Part shown: positions 32,001 to 40,885 of the stretch, piece by piece
How the letters are laid out: each line of letters opens with the position of its first letter
Position numbering within the stretch: position 1 is the stretch's first letter
Assembly: GCA_945862365.1 (NCBI GenBank)
Contig: CAMAXK010000006.1
Span: 1 to 64,000, forward strand
Origin: Chlamydia trachomatis
GTDB taxonomy: Bacteria; Chlamydiota; Chlamydiia; Chlamydiales; 2-12-FULL-49-11
Reading direction: 5' to 3'
Length of the DNA stretch: 64,000 nt
Translations under genes and position numbers: made by a program
The notes under the pieces: generated by a model
Databases searched by the model: none
Told to the model about the DNA's origin: nothing
What the model saw: only the letters and a program-made list of their open reading frames with translations

Positions 32001-32084
32001 TAGCCAAAGGTAGTGCTCTTGAAACGATTCTTTTTCTTGTGCTAGGGCATGTATCATAGATTTTTTCATACTTATATTACTCAT
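29016..32084 (-). CDS. NAD-dependent glutamate dehydrogenase (large type)
   Basis: FHLRFKDLSRGGLRTIFP...DIPEGGSKAVIFVEP...GGPDGDVAGNQIFNLYRYYPKTAKLLAITDGSGTIYDPKGLD; 1022 aa. Confidence 0.88.
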   Translation of the reverse strand: MSNISMKKSMIHALAQEKESFQEHYLWLEKHMPSEFFEEFTDDQVMTLTHNLMGFKVQGEFVQIHFNDCSVVICQDEPGADLKILKNYAYFGIQNYQTYISDTPLPGYKTNDKVRIAVIYYTKIIDEQSKGVSSFTQNELVEIYENIKARLPEFTYATFSELLENINSRYLRIITKDRLELTIEMYYRATTRDNLQYEVRLNKDWKKHGKAGPSMRIVFAWRNTHKYKFLYKLAKLINRHHLVLKKVNAAYVSPYSSDNMLLMSISLHGADNTSAWEATDVEDFLSELAMLKYFDDTDLVESCFVTPELLTGNEGNLLRSIIDLTHQLILHADVNMYTKENVTEAMVRHPDLTTKMIKTFNLKFNPHTRNIKAFEGEKASFLELVNKIDTGNLSHDTRRKNILLAAFSVINHTLKTNYYRKNKTALAFRLDPFIMTSLFYDTTEKFPEVPFAIFFIKGKSFISFHLRFKDLSRGGLRTIFPKKPEQANWERVNIFSECYNLAYTQQKKNKDIPEGGSKAVIFVEPFDDLSFETEVYQKELNLSELSQKQIQEKISTYYNDQRLVYLYASQRAFIYALLSLINCNSDGTLKCKDIVDYYVRPEYIYLGPDENMHNCMIEWIANYSKEAKYILGAAFISSKPKYGINHKEYGVTSQTVNVCMHNMLTYMGINPEKDLFTVKISGGPDGDVAGNQIFNLYRYYPKTAKLLAITDGSGTIYDPKGLDLAELAALFKEEKPVRFYPPKKLSDGGLLLDIETKKEQSNYQTLTLCYRKKGGKLEEEWLLGNETHHLYSGHLHQVKTDIFIPAGGRPRTLNNKNYQTFLDDEGKPTSKGIIEGANLYLTAEARTALEDLGVLIIKDSSANKGGVIASSLEVQCSLLMTNEEFLENKQELMKDALNFIRDKAQKEAMLLLNSHTESNLPLTELSDRVSKKINTYTYQILDYLEGVTLSENINDPLNKTLVDYLLPIFQTKFKDRILKNIPDMHKKAIIACSIAQNIVYARGLSWSPSIVDVLPLIITPLA

Positions 32085-32159
32085 TTAACCTAAAAGTAAA
32101 CTCCACTTTAAGAATCATCTGATATTTGTCGAGGCTTTTTAGGGGAAAATACAACAATC

Positions 32160-34133
32160 TTATTTAGAACCTTTTAAGAGTCTTAATGAGTTAAGACCTA
32201 CAATTACGGTGCTTCCCTCATGAAGGATCACAGCGATAAAAAGAGGGATAATCCCCCCTAACGATAAAATGGCATTTACAGCAATTGCCATCAGAGCTAA
32301 GAAGATATTTTGTTTAACGATTTTGTGGGTTTTTTTAGCATGAGAAAGAAGCCAGGCGATCGTGGAGAGGTCATCGTTGAGAAGCACAGCGTCTGCTGCT
32401 TCAACGGCTGTATGGCTGCCAATTTTTCCCATAGCAATGCCTACATGGGCATAAGTGAGTGCGGGAGCATCGTTGATACCATCTCCCACCATGATAATTT
32501 TATCGGTTTTACTTTGCTCTTTAATAATAGTGAGTTTTCCCTCTGGGGTGATATCACTATGAAAGTGATCTATTCCTACACTTGCTGCAACAGTTTGTGC
32601 ATTCTCTTTATGATCCCCAGTGAGCATTTCTACCGTAATAGATTTAGAAAGGGCCTTGATGATAGGTTGAATATCTTTTCGAAGCTCATCTAGAAAATGG
32701 AAAATTAATACAGTAGAGTCAATCAATGCAAGAGCCACTAGTTTTCCCTCTCGATCGATTGCATTTTGTACCTCACCATGCATAAGTGGGGGCATTTTTT
32801 GGAGAATAAAATCAGATGATCCAATATAGGAGATGAGATGTTTACCATTAATTTCGGCAATACCTTCTACTCCAGAACCTGGAATCACTTTTAGATCTTT
32901 GATCGAATGGATGGAAATATTTTTGGCTTTTGCATAATCTAAAATGGCTGCTGCAATTGGGTGGTGAGCCCCATTTTCAAGGCCTGCGGCAATGGATAAT
33001 AATAGATTGAAATCAAGAGAAGGGTGGATGGTTTTTATATTTACACAAGCTAATTTCCCAGTTGTGATAGTACCTGTTTTATCGAAAAACAATTTAGTAC
33101 AATCGGCTAAGGCATCTAAAACAACCCCACCTTTTAATAAAATTCCTTTTCGCGCACAAGCTGAAATGGCGCCAAGATAGGCGGTAGGGGCTCCAATAAT
33201 TAAGGCACAAGGGGAAGCTGCAATTAAAAATGCAAGGGATCGATAGATCGATCCAGAATTTGTAAGAAATGGTATATTTACAATAAAGGGGAGAAGTCCT
33301 GCAATCAACATAGATATAAGGATAATTGATGTAGCATAGATATCGCCGAATTGATCTAAAAAGCGTTGCAGCTTTGGCTTGGCAGCTTGTGCCTCTGTGA
33401 TAAGTTTGATAATTTTTGCCAAAGTTGAATCAGAAGAGGTTTTAAGTACCTCGACAGTTAAGGTGCCATCAGTATTGATACTTCCGGCTTGAACTTCATC
33501 ATGCTCTTTTTTTGCAATAGGAACACTCTCCCCTGTTAAATGGGATAAATTTACATATGAGGTTCCTTCCAAGACTTTTCCATCTAAGGGAATCACCTCG
33601 CCAGCACGAATTAAAATTTTTGTCCCTGGTAGAATTTCTCTGACAGATTTTTGATAGGTTTCCCCATTTTGATCAAACACAATGGCCATTGACGGGGAAA
33701 GCTTTTGTAAAGAAGATAAAGCACCCTTGGTTTTTTGCGTGACCATATGTTCTAATGTGTGAGAAAGAGCAAATAATACAAGAAGTAAAGCCCCTTCAAG
33801 TTGACTGCCAATTAAGACTGATAAAAAAGCGGCTAAGGTCATTAACACTTCAATATTGATCTTAAATTTTGCAAAATCTCTTAATGTGTCAATTAATGCA
33901 GGTGTTCCTACAAAAAAGTAGACAATTACTAATACCCCATTGGAAAGGTTTGAAGATACAAGTAAAAGTAGGTAGGAGGCAATAAGTAAGGAGAAAGAGA
34001 GTAAAGAGGCAATTAATGATGAATAGGTGCCCCATAATCTTGAATCTTTTGTAATAAACGGATTTATCCTCTCTTCAAATCCTGAGGATAAGTATTCATC
34101 AAGTAAATAGGGTTGTGCTGTATTTTTCTTCAT
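32160..34133 (-). CDS. Heavy-metal P1B-type ATPase
   Basis: SPCALIIGAPTAYLGAIS, FFDKTGTITTGKL, LTGDHKENA, MVGDGINDAPAL. Confidence 0.95.
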   Translation of the reverse strand: MKKNTAQPYLLDEYLSSGFEERINPFITKDSRLWGTYSSLIASLLSFSLLIASYLLLLVSSNLSNGVLVIVYFFVGTPALIDTLRDFAKFKINIEVLMTLAAFLSVLIGSQLEGALLLVLFALSHTLEHMVTQKTKGALSSLQKLSPSMAIVFDQNGETYQKSVREILPGTKILIRAGEVIPLDGKVLEGTSYVNLSHLTGESVPIAKKEHDEVQAGSINTDGTLTVEVLKTSSDSTLAKIIKLITEAQAAKPKLQRFLDQFGDIYATSIILISMLIAGLLPFIVNIPFLTNSGSIYRSLAFLIAASPCALIIGAPTAYLGAISACARKGILLKGGVVLDALADCTKLFFDKTGTITTGKLACVNIKTIHPSLDFNLLLSIAAGLENGAHHPIAAAILDYAKAKNISIHSIKDLKVIPGSGVEGIAEINGKHLISYIGSSDFILQKMPPLMHGEVQNAIDREGKLVALALIDSTVLIFHFLDELRKDIQPIIKALSKSITVEMLTGDHKENAQTVAASVGIDHFHSDITPEGKLTIIKEQSKTDKIIMVGDGINDAPALTYAHVGIAMGKIGSHTAVEAADAVLLNDDLSTIAWLLSHAKKTHKIVKQNIFLALMAIAVNAILSLGGIIPLFIAVILHEGSTVIVGLNSLRLLKGSK

Positions 34134-34172
34134 ACCTTTTATTCTATCGCAAAGTAGGCTAAATAGGAAGAT

Positions 34173-34505
34173 CTAGATGCACTCATTCACAAAATTAGTA
34201 AAAATTGCTACTACTGCAAATACAACTTTAATTAGATATGAGCCAAGGTTTTCAAGAAAATTAATTGTTTTGTCAACAAAAACGGATCTAAAAAAGGTGA
34301 TCAATGCAGCAACTGGAGCAATGATTAATAAAGCTAAAGCTTCAATGGCATGAAAGGGGATGATCACTACTGCAATAACTACTTTAATAAGATTTGATAA
34401 GATGCAATGAAGGTTGCTTGGAATTTTTTGAACAAGCTTATCGGCCATCATGTGACTTAGGGAAAGCTCTTTGTCTCCATATATTTTTGTATTTATTAAA
34501 TCCAT
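34173..34505 (-). CDS. Small hydrophobic hypothetical protein
   Basis: 110-aa ORF with two hydrophobic stretches, plausible intergenic position. Confidence 0.45.
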   Translation of the reverse strand: MDLINTKIYGDKELSLSHMMADKLVQKIPSNLHCILSNLIKVVIAVVIIPFHAIEALALLIIAPVAALITFFRSVFVDKTINFLENLGSYLIKVVFAVVAIFTNFVNECI

Positions 34506-34673
34506 ATTACCCTCTTTTGTAAAGATTTAAACTATACAAAATAAAGGAATTTAAAACAAAGTTTTTTTACTATTTTGTAAGAATAAACAACTGCTATTGA
34601 AATATATATGTTGACTTTTAGATTTTTTTATCTAAAAATTTTATTTTTTATTTATTAAACTGAGAAAATAAAT

Positions 34674-37600
34674 TTGCAAATACTATTTATTTTAATCTTT
34701 ACACTTCCTTTGTATATTTGGACTGCATCGGGAGACTTTTTTTCCTCTAGCGAGGATCCTGTCATCAATAACCATGTGAATATGATCACAGGTAAGCTGC
34801 AGCTAAGCTTTGAAGATCATGTGGTGCAAGGGGCGGTTCCTTTACCTTTGCGCAGAACCTATACAAATTATGGACAAACCAAAGAGTCCCATTCAAAATG
34901 GAATTTTTCTGAAGGATGGAGCTTTTTTTCTCATACACATTTGTATTTAAATAAACCAGGGCCTTTATTTGAAGCTGAGATAGTGGAGATGAGTGGAACG
35001 AGAGTAACTTATAAAGAAAGGCTATACTATAAAGGTCGAAAAGGCATCATGTATATGAAACCTCATAAATATGCAAAGCAAAACACAGATGCGATGAGTT
35101 ATAGGGAGGATTATAGAAACAATCTACTAGAATATGACAAGAAAAGAGATAGAATTAAGCTTACACTTGCCGATGGGACGATCCGCCAGTATATTCCAAA
35201 AAAGTTGAACGTAGGAATAATTGATAAATTAAAAAGATATTTTAAAGACCACGATAAAGAATATCTTTTAGAGGTAGAACGTTCTCCATCTGGAATCTTA
35301 ACTGTTTTTAAATACGATGATGATGAAACTAAACTTACGGTGTTTAAAACTTCTCGTGGGTATAAAAGAATATACTCAAGTCTTACTCTACACCAAATAC
35401 ATGATTATCCTAGATTTGAAATTAAAGCTTTGATCGGTGATGGAAAGGAATTTACTTATCATGGTAGAGCTTTTGCCAGAAGATGTCATTTAACAGGTGT
35501 AAATTGCAGCTTTAGGCCTGAGCAAATAAATAAATATGTAGCAATTTTGGGTACAAAAGAAGCTTGGTTAAAAGAAATTACGACATCTGGTCGTAGGGGT
35601 TTAAGAGTTGAGTACAATTCTGCAACTGAACATAATGATCCTCATAGACATAAGGTTCTAAGTGTTTATGATGGAGACGTTAAACTTGCTTCATATAAAT
35701 ACTTTAAAGAGCTTACTGAAGTAAGGGATCAGGATCAAATTCTTACTAGGATTCATCATAAAGGTGGAATTTTGACGTTGATTGAATACTTTGATAAAGA
35801 AGATCGATTATATCGACAGGAGCGTTACCATCGTGAAAATGGCTCTTTAGTATTAAAGGAAAATATCGATGGAAATAATGAAGTGGTCGGATCAAAACGA
35901 TATACGTATGATGATCATAAAAATCTTATTTGTGAAGTGATTTGCAAAGGAGAAGAAAGTTTTACCAAATGGTATCAATATAGCAAAGATCATATGCTTA
36001 TTCAAGAGCGAGACGATAGTGGTTTGATAACAGAATACGAATATTTTCCTACTACAGATTTAATTACTAGTAAAAAAACGCTTAAGGATGGGGTTTTATT
36101 AGTCCATGAGCGGTTTAAATATGATAGAGATTTTTTACTCATAGAAAAAAGCTGTTTTGATGGCTATCGAACCACGTATGAAAAGTATACACGTCATGAT
36201 AGAACTGGGATGATCACAGAGGTGGATAATGGCCTTACAAAAATCTACTACACCTACAACGGGGCGAATCAGATTGTAAAGGAAGAGACTGAATTTTCTA
36301 CAATGACATCTGAATACGATGCAGCAGGAAGGGTGATTAAAAAGACGTTTCCTAATGGAGGCGTTCATGAATATCTTTTTGATGAATGGGGCAATGCTGT
36401 AGAGATCAAAGAGATGGGGTCTGCTAAACGATTCATTGAGTATGATCATTATAACCGACCGATTGTATGCACTATGAATGGAAAGGTGAGTAGAAATACT
36501 TACAATAACAAAGGACTTATCCATACAGAGACAGATCATAATGGCTCTGTTACTACCTTTACTTATGATATTTTTGGTAGATGTATAGAAAAGACAAATT
36601 CTCTTGGTGGGGTAGAGAAATTTGAATATGATATTTTGGGAAATGTTATCTCTCATATCACCCCAAATGGAGCTATTACAAAAACAGCCTATAATTTATT
36701 TAATAAGCCTAAAACAATTGTCTATCCAAATGGAGGGGCGCTTACCAACGTGTATAATCAAGATGGTACATTAAAAGAGGTGTTTGAAAATGGCTGTTTG
36801 AAGACAAACTTTGTTTATGATGCATTGCAAAGAATGACTAAGAGGGTGACCGGTTCATTAGAGGAAGAGTGGGAATATGAAGGGGCAGTGCTCAAAAAAT
36901 ATAAAGATGTTAGAGGGCTTGTCACTATTTACGATTATGATGCTCATGCTCGGAAAATAAAGGAAACCTCTGAAGATAGAGTAAAAGAGTTTTTCTATGA
37001 TAAGATGGGGTTTGTCAAAGAGGTGAGGGAGGGAGATTTTTCCTCCACTTATCAGCATGATCCTGATGGTAGGTTGTTAGAATCTTCAGAAAATGGATCT
37101 AACCATGTGATAAATGAATACGATGAAGAAGGGAGAAAAATCTCTTCTAGAAAAATGACCTCAGATGGAGAGGCGTTAGATCAATTTTTCTACGATGATG
37201 AGGGAAGTATCACTTGCCATATCAACCCATTAGGTGAGGAAACGTTATTTATCTATGATCACTTGAAGCGCACCGAGGTGGATCCTTTAGGAAATAAAAC
37301 AGTGACCAAGTTTGACCGATTGTACCAAGAGGTACAAAAGCAGAAACTTTCCTCCGATGATACGGTCTTATTTTCAGAAAGGTTTTTCTACGATGCAGCA
37401 GGAAATGTGATCAAAAGGATTACCGATGAGTTTGGGATGGAGGTAGAATACTCTTACGATATCATGGGTAATTTATTGGAAGAGCTTGAATCGGGGGTAA
37501 AAAGGACTTCCTATGCCTACGATAGTAAAGGGAGACTCATTTCAAAAACATCGCCAAATGGAGTATCGCTTTATTATGAGTATGATGATTTAGATCGGAA

Positions 37601-39743
37601 AATTGAAGAAAAAAGCTCTGATCATACGATTTGGCATCAATATGAATATTGTGGAGCAGATCTTATAGAAATTACCGATAAATTGCTGGGAAGATCGGTG
37701 AAGCGGACTTATAATAGATTTGGTGAGCTCATTTCTGAAATCAACTTTTCAGGCTTTAAAACCTCTTGGTCTTACAACACTTTTGGAAAGGTAGAAAGGA
37801 TTATCCTTCCAGATCATAGCTCTATCCACTATTGCTATGAAGGGGGTCATATGATCGCTGTTGAGCGTTATACCAAAGAGGGCAACCTTTGCTATCAGTA
37901 TCTATACACAAGGTTTGACCCTAATCACCATGTGGAAGAAGAAAAGCTTCCTTTCAACCTTGGAAAAATTCACTCCAAAAGAGATCTTCTAGAACGATGC
38001 ACAAACATGCAATCTCCTTACCACAACATTGAACATACCTACAACCCTACAAGCCTTATCACCAAAAAGATCAACTCTTTAACCGGAGATAAAGATTATA
38101 ACTATGATGACCTTTCTCAACTTACTGCAGAAGGGGAGGTTCAATATGATTTTGATGCTCTCGGTAACCCTAGAAATTGTGAGGTAAATCAGTTAAATGA
38201 GCTTATCAAAACCCCTACTGAAGAGTTTTCTTATGATGGTAATGGAAATTTAAAAAATAGATCGGAAATTGAGTATAGCTATGATGCGTTTAATCGATTA
38301 AATGCGATTGAATACGAAAATGGGAAAAAAGTTGTTTACATATACGATCCATTTTCAAGACTTGCCACGAAAGAGACCTATTATAAAAATGTACAAATTG
38401 CTGTTAAACAGTTTCTCTATGATCAAGATTATGAAATTGGTTCTATCAGCGCTGAAGGTGTAATAGAAGAGTTGAAAATTTTAGGTCTTGGGATTAAAGG
38501 GGATATTGGTGCGGCAGTTGCCATAGAACTCCAAGACAAAGTGTACATACCGCTACATGATTTGCAAGGAAATGTGATTGCGCTCCTTTCACCGAAAGGG
38601 AAAATTACAGAAACCTATGCTTTTAGCGCTTTTGGAGAGGAGGAGGGGGATAACTATGAAAATCCCTGGCGATTTGCCTCTAAACGAATTGATGAGAAGT
38701 TGATCTTTTTTGGACTACGTTTTTACGACCCATCGATTAAACGATGGATCAGCCCGGACCCCTTAGGCTTTGCCGATAGCCGTAATCCTTATCTTTACGT
38801 ACTGAACAACCCTCTAAACCGCCTTGATGAGTTTGGGTTAGAGGTGGAATTCTACCTAACAACACCTCATTCTACTCAAAGAATCCCATATCACGACCCT
38901 GATCAAACAAGTAATGATGCAAGTCCATGGGAAGTGGGTGTTCATATGGGTATGCATCATGGATCTGCAAGCATTGATGGTACAAGAACTCAAGTTCTTC
39001 TTACTCTACCAACCTCTATGAGTTTAAAGATCACAGAAAAAGAAAGGGCACAAAAGCATTTTAATTTTTTGAGCAGATTACCAGAGCTTTTAAAGGGTGC
39101 AGACAATAAAATAGGCATAGTTACTTATCAAAATGGGATAAATAACAGTAGAGAAGATTTTTTTGCAATGGGAAGAGCATTACAGTTAGAACACCCTCCG
39201 GGAACAATTATTATTGGACTGTATAATCCAACACAATCAGTTCCCGTAGATGTAGGCAGAACCCTCTATGAAAAAGCAAACGGCAATACAAAAGGGGTAC
39301 GCGCACTTTGCGGTCTACTCATGAATCTAATCGATGTAATAGAAGTATCAGCCCCTAATACCAAAATTCAACATTACTGCCATAGCGAAGCTGGTGCCAT
39401 CTACAACAGCATGTATGAAAATGCAACTGTGGATCAAAGAAAAAAAATAGATAAATATGTGAATTGCGGCGCTTTTGGACCAGCTACATGTCTATCAAAA
39501 GAAAAGGGACATACTGTAAAAAATTGGTATTCAGACAAAGATCGTATCACAGGACCCTTTGCAAAACTTAACGATTCTCGCTATAATGTAGAAATACTTT
39601 CTTCGATCACTCCTAAGGAGGGGTGTATTGGAGGGTTTGCTGATCACGGTTTTATCCAGCCAACCTATACAGAGGGAAGAAATAAATATATTGAACATGT
39701 TGAAAAATATAAAGGGGGATTTCATGTACCTAGTTGTCGTTAG
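34674..39743 (+). CDS. Large secreted RHS/YD-repeat protein with C-terminal alpha/beta-hydrolase-like (possibly DUF687-like) effector domain
   Basis: N-terminal signal peptide, many YD repeats, RHS core YDPSIKRWISPDPLGFADSRNPYLYVLNNPLNRLDEFGLEVE. C-terminal domain IGIVTYQNGINNS...IQHYCHSEAGAIYNSMY. Confidence 0.9.
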   Translation: MQILFILIFTLPLYIWTASGDFFSSSEDPVINNHVNMITGKLQLSFEDHVVQGAVPLPLRRTYTNYGQTKESHSKWNFSEGWSFFSHTHLYLNKPGPLFEAEIVEMSGTRVTYKERLYYKGRKGIMYMKPHKYAKQNTDAMSYREDYRNNLLEYDKKRDRIKLTLADGTIRQYIPKKLNVGIIDKLKRYFKDHDKEYLLEVERSPSGILTVFKYDDDETKLTVFKTSRGYKRIYSSLTLHQIHDYPRFEIKALIGDGKEFTYHGRAFARRCHLTGVNCSFRPEQINKYVAILGTKEAWLKEITTSGRRGLRVEYNSATEHNDPHRHKVLSVYDGDVKLASYKYFKELTEVRDQDQILTRIHHKGGILTLIEYFDKEDRLYRQERYHRENGSLVLKENIDGNNEVVGSKRYTYDDHKNLICEVICKGEESFTKWYQYSKDHMLIQERDDSGLITEYEYFPTTDLITSKKTLKDGVLLVHERFKYDRDFLLIEKSCFDGYRTTYEKYTRHDRTGMITEVDNGLTKIYYTYNGANQIVKEETEFSTMTSEYDAAGRVIKKTFPNGGVHEYLFDEWGNAVEIKEMGSAKRFIEYDHYNRPIVCTMNGKVSRNTYNNKGLIHTETDHNGSVTTFTYDIFGRCIEKTNSLGGVEKFEYDILGNVISHITPNGAITKTAYNLFNKPKTIVYPNGGALTNVYNQDGTLKEVFENGCLKTNFVYDALQRMTKRVTGSLEEEWEYEGAVLKKYKDVRGLVTIYDYDAHARKIKETSEDRVKEFFYDKMGFVKEVREGDFSSTYQHDPDGRLLESSENGSNHVINEYDEEGRKISSRKMTSDGEALDQFFYDDEGSITCHINPLGEETLFIYDHLKRTEVDPLGNKTVTKFDRLYQEVQKQKLSSDDTVLFSERFFYDAAGNVIKRITDEFGMEVEYSYDIMGNLLEELESGVKRTSYAYDSKGRLISKTSPNGVSLYYEYDDLDRKIEEKSSDHTIWHQYEYCGADLIEITDKLLGRSVKRTYNRFGELISEINFSGFKTSWSYNTFGKVERIILPDHSSIHYCYEGGHMIAVERYTKEGNLCYQYLYTRFDPNHHVEEEKLPFNLGKIHSKRDLLERCTNMQSPYHNIEHTYNPTSLITKKINSLTGDKDYNYDDLSQLTAEGEVQYDFDALGNPRNCEVNQLNELIKTPTEEFSYDGNGNLKNRSEIEYSYDAFNRLNAIEYENGKKVVYIYDPFSRLATKETYYKNVQIAVKQFLYDQDYEIGSISAEGVIEELKILGLGIKGDIGAAVAIELQDKVYIPLHDLQGNVIALLSPKGKITETYAFSAFGEEEGDNYENPWRFASKRIDEKLIFFGLRFYDPSIKRWISPDPLGFADSRNPYLYVLNNPLNRLDEFGLEVEFYLTTPHSTQRIPYHDPDQTSNDASPWEVGVHMGMHHGSASIDGTRTQVLLTLPTSMSLKITEKERAQKHFNFLSRLPELLKGADNKIGIVTYQNGINNSREDFFAMGRALQLEHPPGTIIIGLYNPTQSVPVDVGRTLYEKANGNTKGVRALCGLLMNLIDVIEVSAPNTKIQHYCHSEAGAIYNSMYENATVDQRKKIDKYVNCGAFGPATCLSKEKGHTVKNWYSDKDRITGPFAKLNDSRYNVEILSSITPKEGCIGGFADHGFIQPTYTEGRNKYIEHVEKYKGGFHVPSCR

Positions 39744-40875
39744 TTTAGTTTTATGGATGGGATGTTTATCTGCTGATGTAATTAAGATAGATGGTCCTAA
39801 TAAAATTACCTCTGAGTGGGAGGAGAGAGCTTTGGGTATTAAATATGGAGTGACTACCTTAGATAAAGCGGTCCATGAGATGGTGAAGGGAATGATCTCT
39901 GAAATATTTGATGAGATCTTTATCCAAAAAATTTCTGAAGCTATCAAAAAACAGCCGAATGGAGAGGGGGAATTTGTTGATTATTGGGAAAATGGGGTCT
40001 TAAAAGCAAGACTTCCTTTTAAGGATGGAAAGGCTCATGGTCATCTTCATGGTTGGTATGAAAATGGTGTTGATGCATTTAAAGGGCACTTTTGTAATGG
40101 TGTAAAGCAAGGAACGCATATTACATTTTATAAAGTGAACCCTATGCAAACAACAAAGGAGGCTAGAATTTTTAGGTATAATGAGGAAGGTAAATTAGAT
40201 GGAGAGCAAGAAAAATGCTACCGTACAGGTAGATTAATGACAGTTGTAATATACGAAAATGGATTAGCACATGGAGCACTGGAGGCTTGGGATGATAAAG
40301 AAGAGCAATATCTTTCGGTTGATTATAAAAAAGGATTTAGAAGAAGATACCCCCCTCCTGCACCTGCTCGAAGAAGAAAAATAGTTCGTCATGATTGTAG
40401 GTATGTTAATGAGGCTGTTAGGGAATTTGAAAAAGTTGCTGCAAATGAATTTGGAGTCTTTTCTGATGGAAGCGGGGCGAGTATGCCTTTTGATGTGGAT
40501 AGCATTAGTGTAAGTTTGACTATTTATAAAAAAGGTGTGATTGAGGAAGCTAGGGAATTAATCGTTAAATTGACAGAAAGATTTACAGAAATTATCAATC
40601 AAAATGAAAAACTGCGTCCTTATTTAAGGGAATATCCTTTTGCACACTTAAGAGCCCAAGTTAGCCTTAGTTTTTGTGATAAAAGCGGAATAACATATCA
40701 AGATGGGAGTATTGCGCATGTTACTAATAGTTCCAGTGATAGAATTTTTTACTTAATTAATGAGCCAAACAGCTATAGGTATAAAGATGCTTATGATGAG
40801 CCTTATGCTAAAGCTCTAGAAATCGTACGTGCAAAAGATAGAGAAAGAGCCTCTCTTGAAATGATAAAGAAATAG
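39724..40875 (+). CDS. Exported MORN/YwqK-like protein, partner 1 of RHS 34674
   Basis: ATG at 39724 overlaps the RHS stop by 20 nt. MYLVVVSLVLWMGCLSAD lipoprotein-like leader. MORN-variant repeats (YWENGVLKARLPFKDGKAHGHLHGWYENGVDAFKGHFCNGVKQG). Confidence 0.8.
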   Translation: MYLVVVSLVLWMGCLSADVIKIDGPNKITSEWEERALGIKYGVTTLDKAVHEMVKGMISEIFDEIFIQKISEAIKKQPNGEGEFVDYWENGVLKARLPFKDGKAHGHLHGWYENGVDAFKGHFCNGVKQGTHITFYKVNPMQTTKEARIFRYNEEGKLDGEQEKCYRTGRLMTVVIYENGLAHGALEAWDDKEEQYLSVDYKKGFRRRYPPPAPARRRKIVRHDCRYVNEAVREFEKVAANEFGVFSDGSGASMPFDVDSISVSLTIYKKGVIEEARELIVKLTERFTEIINQNEKLRPYLREYPFAHLRAQVSLSFCDKSGITYQDGSIAHVTNSSSDRIFYLINEPNSYRYKDAYDEPYAKALEIVRAKDRERASLEMIKK

Positions 40876-40885
40876 TAGGAGTTTT

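Noticed and set aside
39531-39947. Minus-strand ORF, with a similar antisense ORF at 40816-41109
   Set aside because: The two resemble each other only because they lie antisense to the duplicated MORN/YwqK genes.
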